From CAWJKP01 sp963843465 (lineage in GTDB: Bacteria; Planctomycetota; Planctomycetia; Pirellulales; Thermoguttaceae): a DNA stretch of 64,000 bases. A program made the position numbers and the translations under genes. The stretch covers positions 930,001 through 994,000 of the forward strand of contig CAWJKP010000001.1 in NCBI GenBank assembly GCA_963843465.1. Direction: 5' to 3'. The notes below the pieces were generated by a model that was given only the letters and a program-made list of their open reading frames with translations, was not told where the DNA came from and did no database searches. Every line of letters starts with the position of its first letter. The stretch's first letter is position 1. Shown here in pieces: positions 9,456-20,421 of this stretch.

Positions 9456-9614
9456 TCGATTTTCCCTTACGTTCGCATCTCATCCAACAGCGGCCACATG
9501 GTCTCGGTCCCCCCTATTCTGCCCGTACTTACATCACTTGGCAAGATGCCAACGGGTCGCCGGTCCTCTTGAAGCGTCTTGCGGCCGGGAGGTTGTGTTG
9601 CCACAATCTACGTT

Positions 9615-11577
9615 ATGGCAACAACTTCCGAAGCATTGACAATTGCCATTCAGCACCATCAAGCTGGTCGGCTATCGACCGCCGAGCAGATCTACCGGCA
9701 GATTCTACAGGCTGAACCGAACCATGCGGACGCGCTTCATCTTCTCGGCGTGATTGCCCACCAGGTGGGCAAGCATGAGGTCGCCATCGAGTACATCCAA
9801 CGGGCGGTCGGCTTGAACGGGAATGCGGCGGACTTCCATTTCAACTTGGGGAAGGCGTATGACGCCTTGCGTCGGATTCCCGAAGCGGTCGCCTGCTACC
9901 GCCGGGCTTTGGAACTGAAACCCGACTTTGCCGAGGCACACTACAACCTGGGCAATGCGTTGAAGGACCAGGGGAAACCGGACGAAGCGCTCGCCTGCTA
10001 CCGCCGTGCTCTGGACCTGAAGCCCGACTTTGCCGCAGCACACGTCAACGCGGGCAATACGTGGAAGGACCGGGGGAAGCTGGACGAGGCAATCGCCTGC
10101 TACCGCCGGGCGCTGGCCCTGAAGCCGGACTTCGCCGTGGGGCACAACAACCTGGGCAATGCGCTGAAGGACCAGGGGAAGTTGGACGAAGCCGTCGCCT
10201 GCTACCGCCGGGCGCTGGAACTGAAGCCGGACGATGCCGAGGCGCACAGCAACCTGGGCCTCGCCTTGAGGAACCAGGGGAAGCCGGACGCAGCGGTCGC
10301 CTGCTTCCGCCAGGCCCTGGAGCTGAAGCCGCAGTCTGCCGAAATACACGGCAACCTCGGCGCTGCGCTCAACGACCAGGGAAAGCTGGACGAAGCGATC
10401 GCCTGCTACCGCCAGGCCCTGGAGCTGAAGCCGGACTTTGCCGGGGCACACGCCAACCTGGGCGTTGCGTTGAAGCAGACAGGCGATCTTCCGGCGCGGA
10501 AGACTGCTTCCGCGCCGCGCTAGGGCACGATTGCCGGTTCGCCTCCGCGCATTACCAATTGGCAGAGCCTCCTTGGCGGCAAACTCCCGCAGCAGGATTT
10601 GGCCGCGCAGCGCCGGTTGTTGGAGGAAACGGAGTTGACGGACGCACAACGATTGTTGTTGCACTTCGGCCTGGCCCACGTCCTGGACGCGCGGGGCGAG
10701 TACGCCGAGGCCGCCGAGCACCTCGATCGGGGCAACGCGCTGCAATTGTCCGAGTGGCGCAAGTGCGGCCGGGAGTACGACCCGCAGGAGCACGAGTCTT
10801 TCGTCACCCGGATGATCGGGGTCTTTACGCCGGATTTCTTCCAGCGGGTCCGCGGCTTTGGCTTGGAAAGCGAGCTGCCGGTGTTCGTTGTGGGGCTGCC
10901 GCGATCCGGCACGACGCTCATCGAGCAGATATTGGCCAGTCACTGGCAGATCTTCGGCGCGGGGGAGATCGAACTGGCCCGCGACACCGTGGCCGCGCTC
11001 GGCGGACAAGGTGCAGACTCCATCGAGGGCCTTGGCCGGTTGGACCGCCGAACGGCCCACCGTCTCGCTTCGCAGCACTTGGAGAGACTTCGCGCTGAAT
11101 CGCACAGCCCTTCGCATCGTGGACAAGATGCCGGACAACTACTTGCATCTAGGTCTTTTGGCGAGCCTGTTTCCTCGGGCGAAGTTGATTCATTGCCGCC
11201 GCGATTTGCGCGACGTGGCCGTCTCCTGTTGGATGACTCGTTTCCACGACGTTCGCTGGGCTAACGACCAACAGCACATCGCTTCACGATTTCACGAGTA
11301 CCAACGGACGATGGAGCACTGGCGGAAGGTCTTGCCGGTGCCCCTGTTAGAAGTGGACTACGAGGAGACGGTGGCCGATCTGGAAGGCGTGGCGCGAAGG
11401 CTCGTGGCCTGGTGTGGGCTGGCGTGGGAGCCGGCCTGCCTGGAGTTCCAGCGGGCGAAGCGGCCGGTGAGAACGGCCAGTGCCGTCCAGGTGCGTCAGC
11501 CGGTCTTCAGGACATCGGTGGGCAGATGGGAGCATTACCAGTGGACAGATCGACTTCTTGGATTGCCCGGCGGATGA
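9615..11577 (+). pseudogene. TPR-sulfotransferase fusion protein, three frameshifts
   Basis: The ATG at 9615 opens seven to eight near-identical TPR units (consensus YNLGNALKDQGKPDEALACY). The sulfotransferase domain follows with its PAPS-binding motif FVVGLPRSGTTLIEQIL (about 10881) and RIVDKMPDNYLHLGLLA. The frame must change at about 10490 (into GAEDCFRAALG), back at about 10570 (into LGGKLPQQDLAAQRR) and again at about 11095 (into LNRTALRIVDKMP). Each change restores family-like sequence at once, so these are single-base indels in a once intact gene of about 650 residues. Either the gene is dead or the assembly has errors. Confidence 0.8.
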
Positions 11578-12663
11578 AGGGCTTCGACGCCTCGGGAATC
11601 CGCAAGGTCTTCGAGTTGGGGGCGAAACTGCCCGACCCGATCAACCTTTCCATCGGCCAGCCCGACTTCGACGTGCCTGAGCAGGCCCGGGCGGCGGCGA
11701 TCGAGGCCATCCAGGGCCGCAAGAACGGTTACGCCCTGACCCAAGGCGTGCCGCTTTTGCAGGAGAGGCTCCAGGCGCAGGTCGACCGCGGCTACGGGCA
11801 CGGCGACCGTCATGTATTTGTCACCAGCGGCACCAGCGGCGGGCTGATGCTGGCGCTGTTGGCGTTGGTCGATCCGGGCGACGAGGTGATCGTCTTCGAC
11901 CCCTACTTCGTGATGTACAACGCCCTGGTGGAAGTGGCCGGCGGCAAGGCGGTCTATGTCGATACGTATCCCGACTTCCGCCTGGACCCGGACCGCGTCG
12001 CCGCGGCCGTCACGCCGCGGACGAAGCTGATTCTCTTCAACAGTCCAGCCAATCCCACCGGTTACGCGGCCGGCGAAGAGGAGGTTCGCTCTCTGGCCGA
12101 GCTGGCGGCACGGCGCGGGATCGCGCTGGTGAGCGACGAGATCTATCGTCGCTTCTGCTACGACGGCCCTTTCGTCTCGCCGGCCCAATTCAACGACCGC
12201 ACGATCGTGGTCGACGGATTCAGCAAGACTTACGGCATGCCCGGTTGGCGGTTGGGGTTCGCCCACGGGCCGCAGGCGATCATCCAGGAGATGATCAAGC
12301 TCCAGCAGTACAGTTTCGTCTGCACCCGCAGCCGTTCCAGTGGGGGGGGCCGCCGCCTTGGACGTCGACATGGGCCCGCAACTGGCCGCCTACCGCGGCA
12401 AACGGGACATGATCGTCGAGGGCCTGGCCGGCCTCTACGAGTTCGTTCGGCCGGGCGGGGCCTTTTACGTCTTCCCCAAGGCACCCTGGGGGACAGCCAC
12501 GCAGTTCGTCACCCGGGCCATTGAGAAGCACCAGCTATTGGTCATCCCCGGCAGCATCTTCAGCCACCGCGATACACACTTCCGCATCTCTTACGCCGCC
12601 GCGGACCAGACCATCCAACGCGGCATCGAGGCCCTGAGGAAGCTGGCGAAAGAGCGAAGCTAG
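11574..12663 (+). pseudogene. PLP-dependent class I/II aminotransferase, frameshifted
   Basis: Fold type I aminotransferase of about 365 residues: INLSIGQPDFDVPE, VTSGTSGGLMLALLAL, FNSPANPTGYAAGEEEV, LVSDEIYRRF and the PLP-lysine motif VDGFSKTYGMPGWRLG are all present. At about 12320-12347 two compensating indels around CACCCGC and a run of eight G change the frame; the remainder (GGAAALDVDMGPQLAAYRGK, then FYVFPKAPWG) continues in the next frame to 12663. The start overlaps the end of the sulfotransferase gene. A GTG at 11540 would add MDRSTSWIARR. A homopolymer at the break makes a sequencing error plausible. Confidence 0.85.
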
Positions 12664-12778
12664 AAAGCCCTACCGCAGCGGCCGAGATAATACCGCTGCC
12701 CTTGTGGCGGCGGTACTTCGGGATACAGACGAGAGTTGATGCCGTAGCAGCGCGTGCTTTCGGTCAGAGGGGTAGTGC

Positions 12779-12985
12779 CTACCCCGTTTTCCTCTGACTT
12801 ACGGGCCGGACTGCCGACCATCCGAAGTATTGGGCGATGTCGAAGACCTCGTTGAGCTGGCACGGCAGACCTTCGCTCTTCCACCGCGTGATCGTCTCGT
12901 CCCACCACATGGCCCATTCCCAACGTGGCAGCCGATCAATGCCCTGAAAGTTCATCACCGCTCGGGCATCCTTACTCTCCAGGAC
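12779..12985 (-). pseudogene. N-terminal fragment of uroporphyrinogen decarboxylase-like protein
   Basis: The minus frame reads RAVMNFQGIDRLPRWEWAMW, then WDETITRWKSEGLP and FDIAQYFGW, the N-terminal pattern of URO-D/methyltransferase-like proteins in planctomycete carbohydrate clusters. It breaks off at about residue 65 of an expected 350. It begins where the upstream fucosidase gene ends (stop at 12972), so it was probably the next gene of the same operon. Confidence 0.55.
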
Positions 12986-14546
12986 TCCACCGTTCGTCGA
13001 ATTGCTCCAGGCGCAAGAGCAAGGAACGATCGGCAACCGGCTGAATCGCGTCGTCTGCGGCTGCTGCTTTGAGGCTCTGACCTTCGATCTTCAGCACGAA
13101 GGCATGGTCACACGGCTTTTTCGCCGGCAGGGTGACCGAGAGGCCGTTGTCCCGCTGCGACCAAACGATCGCGTCGTTGCAGCCGACTAACCTGACGGAG
13201 TCGATCTTGCCAGCCAACGTGGCAAGTGACTTGATCAAGAGTTCTCCCTCCTTGGGCCAATCCAGCGCGATGGCGTAGAGGGTGTTTCCTTTGGTGGTGA
13301 AACGGATGTCCTTGGACGTGAACCCTTTGTCGGCGCCCTCGCTGAAACCGCCGCGTTTGCCCTTGGTCGGCCCCTCGCCGTAGACGGTCCACGGCCGGGT
13401 GCCGTAAATCGCTTCCCCGTTGATCTTGAGCCACTGGCCCATTGCGAGGAGAACCTTCTGGGCTTGAACGGGAATCGTGCCGTCGGCCTCGGGGCTGACG
13501 TCCAACAGCATGCAGCCATTCTTGGCGACGATGTCGGCCAGTATGGTGATCATGTAGTCCGCCGAGCGGTAGGGTGCGTTTCGCTGGTTGAACCATTCGG
13601 CCAGCGCCGTGTCGGTGAGCCAGGGATAGGGCACCAGCCGGTCCTCGCGGCCGCGCTCGAAGTCTAAAATGCCCGTGTGCTGTTGGATCTCCCGGAACTT
13701 ATGGGCCACGGCCGAATCGCGATGGTGCTCGGCGGCCCAGTTGTAGTAGTCGGCGAACATCCGCCGCTGGTACTCGGGCGTGATGACCGCCATCAACTCG
13801 AAGTCAAACCAGATCATATCCGGCTGGTACTTGCGGACCGCCTCGTTGACCATCGCCAGCCACTGCTCCTGAAAAGCCTTGGAAGGCGGATCGCCCGGCT
13901 TGTGCGACTCCGTGTAAAGCTTGGTGTAGCGCGGGTCGGCGGCGTCGAAGGCGAAGGCCGGCTGGTAGTATCGCCAGGCAAACCCGTGGTGGAACGTGGT
14001 AATGAACTTCAAGCCCCGTTTCCTGATCGCCTTCTCCAACTCGCCGGTGATGTCCCGGTGCGGTCCTATCTTGACCGAATTCCACGGGGTGACCTCAGAA
14101 TCCCACATCGCAAAGTTGTCGTGATGCACCGCCACTGGGCCGGCGAATTTCGCCCCGGACCGGGCGAAGAGATCGGCCCAGGCCTCCGCGTCGAACTTCT
14201 TGGCCGTGAACTGCGGAATAATGTCCTTGTAGCCGACCTTGGCCTGATCGCCGAAACGCTTCTTATGGTACGTAAAGACCGGGTTCTTCGCGATGTACAT
14301 CTCGTGACCGTACCACTGGCCGCCCTGCGGGCAGTCCTCACAGCCGACCGTGACCGGCCCCCAGTGCGTGTAGATACCGAACTTGGCGTCGCGGAACCAT
14401 TGGGGGTCCTGATGCCTCTTGAGCGATTCCCACGTCGGCTCGAAAGGCCCCGGCCCGCCGGCCGGCGAAGGATTCTCGGTAGCGTAAGTGGGGAAGCTGA
14501 AGTTTGCGCAGAGCACGACACATCCGACCAGGTTTGGCCACTTCAT
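12972..14546 (-). CDS. secreted alpha-L-fucosidase, GH29
   Basis: The ATG at 14546 begins a signal peptide (MKWPNLVGCVVLCANFSF). The GH29 barrel follows: WFRDAKFGIYTHWGPVTV, FDAEAWADLFARSGAKFAG, HHDNFAMWDS, and the nucleophile region DMIWFDFEL near residue 255. In GH29 the Asp of this strand is the nucleophile. A C-terminal beta-sandwich (about 380-500) holds GNTLYAIALDWPKEGEL. The last 30 residues after KIEGQSL look like readthrough into unrelated sequence. Likely reaction: release of L-fucose from glycans in the periplasm or outside the cell. Confidence 0.88.
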   Translation of the reverse strand: MKWPNLVGCVVLCANFSFPTYATENPSPAGGPGPFEPTWESLKRHQDPQWFRDAKFGIYTHWGPVTVGCEDCPQGGQWYGHEMYIAKNPVFTYHKKRFGDQAKVGYKDIIPQFTAKKFDAEAWADLFARSGAKFAGPVAVHHDNFAMWDSEVTPWNSVKIGPHRDITGELEKAIRKRGLKFITTFHHGFAWRYYQPAFAFDAADPRYTKLYTESHKPGDPPSKAFQEQWLAMVNEAVRKYQPDMIWFDFELMAVITPEYQRRMFADYYNWAAEHHRDSAVAHKFREIQQHTGILDFERGREDRLVPYPWLTDTALAEWFNQRNAPYRSADYMITILADIVAKNGCMLLDVSPEADGTIPVQAQKVLLAMGQWLKINGEAIYGTRPWTVYGEGPTKGKRGGFSEGADKGFTSKDIRFTTKGNTLYAIALDWPKEGELLIKSLATLAGKIDSVRLVGCNDAIVWSQRDNGLSVTLPAKKPCDHAFVLKIEGQSLKAAAADDAIQPVADRSLLLRLEQFDERWSPGE

Positions 14547-14582
14547 CGATGAACTCCTTGGAAACAAACAGCCTTCCGCACG

Positions 14583-17500
14583 TCACTCGAACACGGCCTC
14601 GGCACTCTTCTCCGATCGCTCGAAGATCCCGAACGTCACCGGCCAAGCGATCGTCTGCCAGCTCTCCGAGCCCGGTAGGTCGTTGTCGTCCAGCATGAAA
14701 CCCAGCCGGAAGCTCTTGCCGCTGGCGAACTCCACTTCCAGGTCCTTGTTTTCCATCGGCTGCATGGCCGAGCGCGGGATAACGAACTCGAAGAGGATCA
14801 CCTTGCAGTCGCTCATGTCGATGCCGTAAGCGGCTTCAATCAGCTTGCGGTCCTCAATGCTTCGCGCGTTGTCGAGCACTTTAATCACGCGCGGCGCCAC
14901 GTCCGGCGGCAGGAGCTGATTGAGCTTCAACTGCGGCGACCAGCCGGCGCGCCACGTGTCGCGCCATACCACTTCCCCATGGTCGGAAGTGCGCGTGACG
15001 TTGTACTTGAACCCGCTGGGATAGGTGTTGATGCACATTTCCAGGCAGTCGTGGGTGAAGAACTTGCTCAACGGCTGATGCATGGTTACGACGTCGTCGA
15101 ACTTGATCGCATGCACGTGGAGCCGGTCGCCGTAGTACGCCAGCCGGATGACGGCGCTATTGTCCGCGGGATTCTTGCCGCCCCCCGTATCGGGAGTCAT
15201 GATGATCGGCGCGATTCCCAGCTTGCGCCACTTCTCCGGGTCGCCGTCCACCGGCAGCGGCCGTGCCAAACGCTTGACCACAATCCGCGGAGGCGGCGGC
15301 ACGGGCCAGGCGGGCACGGTTTGAGCCAGCTCGCGCGCAGCGCCGCCGCCGTCTGGGTACTGATTCTCACCGGCAGCGATTGGCGAACAATCCGATCGTG
15401 CCCCTTGAGCGCGAGCCAGTGATAGGCTTGGCAGCAGTAGTCGCCGATCACCAGGTAGGGCTGGCCGTCGTTGCCCACGAAACCGTGGGTCTGCCGGTGG
15501 TTATCCAGCCACATGCCGGACCAGCCGAATTCCGGCGGCGTGCCCAGAGTGCCCAGGCCCAGGCCGTCGCGGTCCATGGTCTCATATTCGCAAATGGCCC
15601 CGCGCCCGGCAAAGGTCACGCCGGCGATGGTGGTGATCCCATAGAAGCCCATCTTCAGCCCCGGCGGATTCAGCGCGTAAAGCCAGCGCAGGCCGCCCCT
15701 GGGGTCGAACCCGGCCATGCTCGTGGCGTTGGCGTGCTCGGTACAGAGGTCCGGACCGGCGCCGCTCTTGGTGGTGATCGCCGCCGTGAAACCGCCGTCC
15801 TCGTGCATCGACATGTCCTCGGCGATGCTCACCACCTCTTCAGTCTTGAAGTCATACGGGGAGATGTACTTCGGCCGGCCTTCCACCAAGCCCACGAGAA
15901 CCCGGCGATTGGCGAAATCGTATTGCGGCACGTTCTGGCGATCGAGCCCCTTCAGCGGCACCACCACCACTCCGCGGCGCAGGGGGATGACCATGGCCCC
16001 GTCCTGGCGCGGGTCGACGCCCGAAAGCGCCGCGCCTCGAACAGCCGTTCGGTGATCGGTTTGCCGTCCTTGTCCAACACGGGCGTGGTTGGCGCAGCGT
16101 CGTCGATGTTGCCGTCGCCCTTGGCGTCGCGTTGCTCGAACAGTCCCTTGTCGTTGTACCCGTATGCGACCAGGGCGCAGGATCGTGCCGTCCGCATCCA
16201 GCCGGCCGACGACCATGTCGCGCTTGTTGTGCCCGAAGAGGCCAAAGTTCTTGCCCCCGAAGTTGAAGAAGCAGAGCGGCGTCAAGTTCGGCATCAGGCA
16301 CCGCCACCGCGAACCCGGCTCCCAGCGGTGGTTCTTGGCGTCGAGGCTGATGTGGTATCCTCCGCCGATATTGAAGAACTGCGCACGGTCATCGCCGGCG
16401 AACCAGCCCCAGGAGATCCCCTGCCCCCACATGGCCAGGTGCTGCCGCTTGACCGCACCACTGGCAGAAAACAGCAGCATGCGCGGCGGATCGGCCACGC
16501 ACAGATCGTTCTGACCGTTCATGGCGATCCACCGCGGCGACCAGAACTTCTCGGGCTCGATCTTCCCGTAGCCTTCTCCGCCCGAGCCAAGGGTGCGCAG
16601 CAGCTTGAGCTGACCGGGTGCGGTGCAGTCGAAGATCGTCACCTTGTTGGCGATGGGAGAGTAGACGGCCATGCGCCCTTCGCCGACGGCCAGCAGCTTG
16701 GGATCAGCCAGCGGCTTGACACGGTGGCACGCCTGGCCGGACGCATCGAGCGCCACCAGTTCCCTGCCCTCGCTGATGACCCAGAGGAGTTGATTGGCCG
16801 TATCCGCGGCGGGCTGCGTGGGCGCCGCGACCGGCCATGATCCGTCTACGTTCAACTCTTCGCCGGCCAGGCGGACCAGCTTGTCCGCCTTGACGTCCGC
16901 CACGTAAATCCGGCCGCCCAGGGCGGACATGCCGCTGATCTCGGTGAAAACGCCGGGGTACGATTTCTCGAAGCTTCCGCCGGCAAAGGGCACGCCCTTG
17001 CCCGTCTCCGCATCCAGCCGAATGAGGCTGGCCGGCTTGCGAAGCACGTAGACACGCCCTTGTCCGTCGGCTGCCATGCCGACCACGTCGCCACCGCCGG
17101 GCAGGGACCAGCGCACGTCGCGCATGTCCGCGTCGTAGCCGCGCACGTGCTGCCCGTTCTCGAACCCCTGCTGAGCCAACACGAGCCGGTCCTTGGGATC
17201 AAAGGCCATCGCCATCGGCGAGACCGAGGCGCGGATGCGAACATCGTTGGGCAGGCGGAGGCTCGACTCCAAGTCGCCGTTGCCCGCGGCGGCTTGGTAC
17301 TCCAGCCGCAAATTGGCCTCAGTGACCTTGAGCAGATAGTCGCCTGCCGGGATGGGTCGGCCCTGCCAGTCGCGGCTGGGCAGCCAGTACGAATACGTTC
17401 CCTTGGACAGCGGCAGGTTCTGGAACAGGAAACGAACACAAACGCCGCCAGTCGTGTACAGGCCCGCGCTGGTCACACCCTCGCCGGATTGGACCGTCAG

Positions 17501-18448
17501 CGAGCCGTCGGCCGGGCGCGGGCGAGAAGGCCGCCTCGTATGCACCCAGGTCCACGCCGCCCTGCCGCGGTTTCCCGTCGATGTCTTGTTCTGGGGCCTG
17601 GACACCGGCCATCTCCGCGTACGCCCCAGTCAGAGGTCGTCGCACGCTGCGGGGCCCAACTCACCCGAGATACCGGCCGGAAGTCGGACTGGCGCGGCCC
17701 GGCGAACTCGACGCCTATCATCAACGAATGCCGGTCGCATCCCGAGAGGTCGCGCCAAGACTCGACCTTCTTCCGAATCACCTGACCCGGCATGTCGCCC
17801 GACGAAGTGACAGACGTAGAGGTTGTGGTCCAGGGCGATGTTCTCATTGCCGGCGTCGTAGTTCACCCCCAATTGCGATCCGCAGATCAGGTTATTGAAG
17901 AGCGTCAGCCCTTCGTTGCCGATGAGAATCACGCCGACCGCGGAATTGTCGGCCAGCGTGGCGTTCACCAACGACGATCGGCGCGACTGGCTGAAGACCG
18001 CGGCCACGCGGTTGTTCGTCGAGAGCAGATTCTGCAATCGGCATCCGTCGGCCTTCCGCAGGATCAGGCCGTTCATGCAACGACGCACGGCGACCCGCTC
18101 GATCGTGACCTTCGAGGCCCCATCCAACAGGATGCCGGTCTGCCGCGCACCAACGACGGCTAGGTCCGAGATAGTGCAGGGGCCGGCCCCGCGGCAGATC
18201 AGTCCGACATCGTGGGCCTGGGCGTCGAGGAACGTCTTATTGTATCCCGCCCCGCGTAGGCTGACGCCGGGCGGCAATTCGAGCGAGCCAAGGCAGAGAT
18301 TTCCGGCCGGCAGACTCACCGTTGTGCCCGGCTGAGCAGCAGCCAGTTTCCTGGCCCACTCCTCTTGAGCCCCGGCCAATCGCTGGCTGCCACAGGTCCA
18401 TGCCAACAGCATGATCGCCAGCAGAGGAACTCGTCGCGTGACTCGCAT
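14583..18448 (-). pseudogene. giant exported beta-helix/NHL-propeller/CBM9-like protein, multiple frameshifts
   Basis: One broken gene of about 1280 codons. Frame 1 (18448 to about 17800): signal peptide, then right-handed beta-helix repeats (GILLDGASKVTIERVAVRRC) to LDHNLYVCHFVG. After shifts near 17800 and 17650 it continues to IDGKPRQGGVDLGAYE, the usual end of such helices. After a shift near 17510 it gives an Ig-like segment with WQGRPIPAGDYLLKV and a beta-propeller (17300-16180). The stretch 16180-16020 is in another frame (YNDKGLFEQRDAKGDGNIDD). The propeller resumes to about 15310, and the last 240 residues (14583-15317) are a CBM9/DOMON-like domain. Probably a polysaccharide-binding or lyase-like surface protein. 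Confidence 0.7.
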
Positions 18449-18861
18449 GGTAATGGTCCTTTGAGCTGTTACTCCTCGTGTCGCCCCCGCTCGGATATGC
18501 TCCGAACAGCAGTCTTCCTATGTTAACAAAGTAGCTCACGAGCGTCCAGTCGCCACGCCGAATTCTTTGCTCAAATGTTTCATCCCGGACCATCCTGATG
18601 CTCGACGCCTCACACCTTGGCCAATTTCCTGAGACGGCCGGCATTACCCAGAGGTGTACGACTGTTGTCGTTGACGCTCCCCACCAGGGTTAAACGGTGG
18701 TATTTTGACACATCCGAGAAAACGGTTGACTTGATGAAAGACCTTTGCAATCGGCGGCAATTCAGGCTATGATCACAGCGTCCACGCTTGGCCGCCATTT
18801 CACAGGTACCCGGTTGCCGGCAGTTGCATCCCTGATTGCACCACACGTTCAAGAGGTTCCC
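18449..18861. other. divergent intergenic region
   Basis: Lies between the divergently oriented beta-helix gene and SGNH gene, so it should carry promoters for both. It is locally richer in A and T (for example around 18515-18535 and 18690-18720). I see no RNA gene or clear operator. Confidence 0.4.
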
Positions 18862-19597
18862 ATGAAGTACATGCGTTCTCTTTCGCCCACGGTTCTGTTG
18901 ATCGTGTCAGTCGCGCTGCTCTGCGGTCGGGCTCTCGCGAAAGACACTAAGGAGTTTGCCAGCACCAAACCGGTCCCGCGAAACGACGTTCTGGTGGCAA
19001 GACCGGCACAAGTCGATGAACGAACGCGTCAAGAAAGGCAACGTCGATCTGTTGATGATCGGCGATTCAATCACGCACGGATGGGAAGGTGCCGGCAAGG
19101 ATGTCTGGAAGCAATACTACGAGAAACGTAATGCGGTCAACCTTGGGATCGGCGGTGACCAGACACAGCACGTCTTGTGGCGGCTCGACAACGGCAACAT
19201 CGCCGGCATTCAGCCAAGGCTCGCCGTGCTCATGATCGGCACCAATAACGCCGGCTGCGGCAACCCTGCAGAAATTGCTGCGGGGGTCGAGGCGATCGTA
19301 ACAAAGCTCCGGACCAAGTTGCCCCAGACGAAGGTGCTCGTGTTGGCAATTTTCCCTCGCGGAGCCGACACCAAGGACCATCTCCGCCAGGTAAACACGA
19401 AGACCAACGAGATCATCGCCAAGCTGGCTGACAACAAGGACATCTACTTTCTGGACATCGGAGCGAAGTTTCTCGACAAGGACGGCAACCTGCCACGCAA
19501 GATCATGCCCGACCTGCTGCATCCTAACACCAAGGGCTATATGATTTGGGCTGAAGCGATCGAGCCGACGGTGAAGAAGCTGTTGGGCGAGAAGTAG
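18862..19597 (+). pseudogene. SGNH/GDSL hydrolase with signal peptide, one frameshift
   Basis: The ATG at 18862 starts a signal peptide (MKYMRSLSPTVLLIVSVALL). Shortly after KPVPR (about 18980) the frame must change to give TTFWWQDRHKSMNERVKKG and the SGNH blocks: GDSITHGW (nucleophile Ser), GIGGDQTQHVLWRL, GTNNAGCGNP and, near the end, DLLHPNTKGY with the catalytic Asp and His. The family includes PAF-acetylhydrolase-like and carbohydrate esterases, so deacetylation of glycans fits the neighbourhood. Apart from the single indel all catalytic blocks are intact, so a sequencing error is possible. Confidence 0.8.
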
Positions 19598-20260
19598 TGG
19601 CGTGCCGCGGCAACCGCCTGCTTGCCGAGGGAACGTCCGCCAAGAGTTCGCAACCGGCGCATCGCAAAACGGCGGCACGCCGACCGCGTCGCCTTCGGTG
19701 TCCAGCGCAATGACCTGCGATCCGCTCTCGTAGTCGGCCTCGCCGCCCTCTTCCTCCAGGGGGGTCAGCGCGAAGTCGTCGTCGGTCTCCAGCGCCGTGG
19801 GCGACTCGTCGCCGGATGCCGCGTCGCTCTTGAAGCCGCACGGCGCGCCGTCGAACTCTCCCCCTTGGGGTCGTACCTGGACACGCTCGCCGAGGTGTTG
19901 TTCCAAGACGTTGACTCGGGCGCTGCCTTTGCCGCGATCCGTGGCGCGATCCGCGACGACTCGGAGAAGGTGGCGTTCCGCGAACGCATGGAGCGAATCT
20001 GCGCGGCGCTGCCCGCCGTCGAGAAGTCAAAGTCGGTGATCGACGAACACCCGACGCTCGATGGAGGCGACAGCGGCTTGTCGCCGGTCGGACGACACGG
20101 TCACGATGCTATCGCCCTCTGGTGAGAATTTAACCTCGTCCCAGCGCAACTCATAAACAGGTGGCCACTGGTTTCTGATGGAGGGCTCGGAAAGTATCTT
20201 CTGCAGCCACTCGTACTGGATGTTGGGCGTTCCCCGGGATTTCGGCGAAACTTACAGCAA
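19598..20260. other. remnants of at least two eroded genes
   Basis: The minus frame at about 19700-19790 reads DDDFALTPLEEEGG and YESGSQVIALDTEGD, a motif I associate with planctomycete HTH proteins. The plus frame at about 19830-20000 reads RRAVELSPLGSYLDTLAEVL and resembles a TPR tail. Neither has a complete frame. Confidence 0.35.
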
Positions 20261-20302
20261 ATGGGCGTTGCTGGACTCGAACCAGCGACCTCCACGGTGT
20301 GA
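20261..20302 (-). other. 3' half of tRNA-Val(CAC): attachment-site remnant
   Basis: On the minus strand the sequence runs from TCACAC (anticodon loop, CAC) and CGTGG through a full T arm (GCTGG TTCGAGT CCAGC) to AACGCCC and discriminator A. No 5' half follows upstream; AT-rich DNA replaces it. Tyrosine recombinases use tRNA 3' ends as attachment sites, and an integrase gene begins 120 bases away, so this is most likely an att remnant, not a gene. Confidence 0.7.
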
Positions 20303-20421
20303 GCATCTGCGTCGAAATTTTAAGTATTGACTTTGTAACCACTTACAATATCATGGAGATACCAATTTTCTCCTTTTCGCGACAGAAAAGGTATCTCGGG
20401 TCCAAGTGGGAGACGTTTACC

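Noticed and set aside
20261..20302. Complete tRNA-Val gene
   Set aside because: The 5' half is absent; only anticodon loop to 3' end is present.
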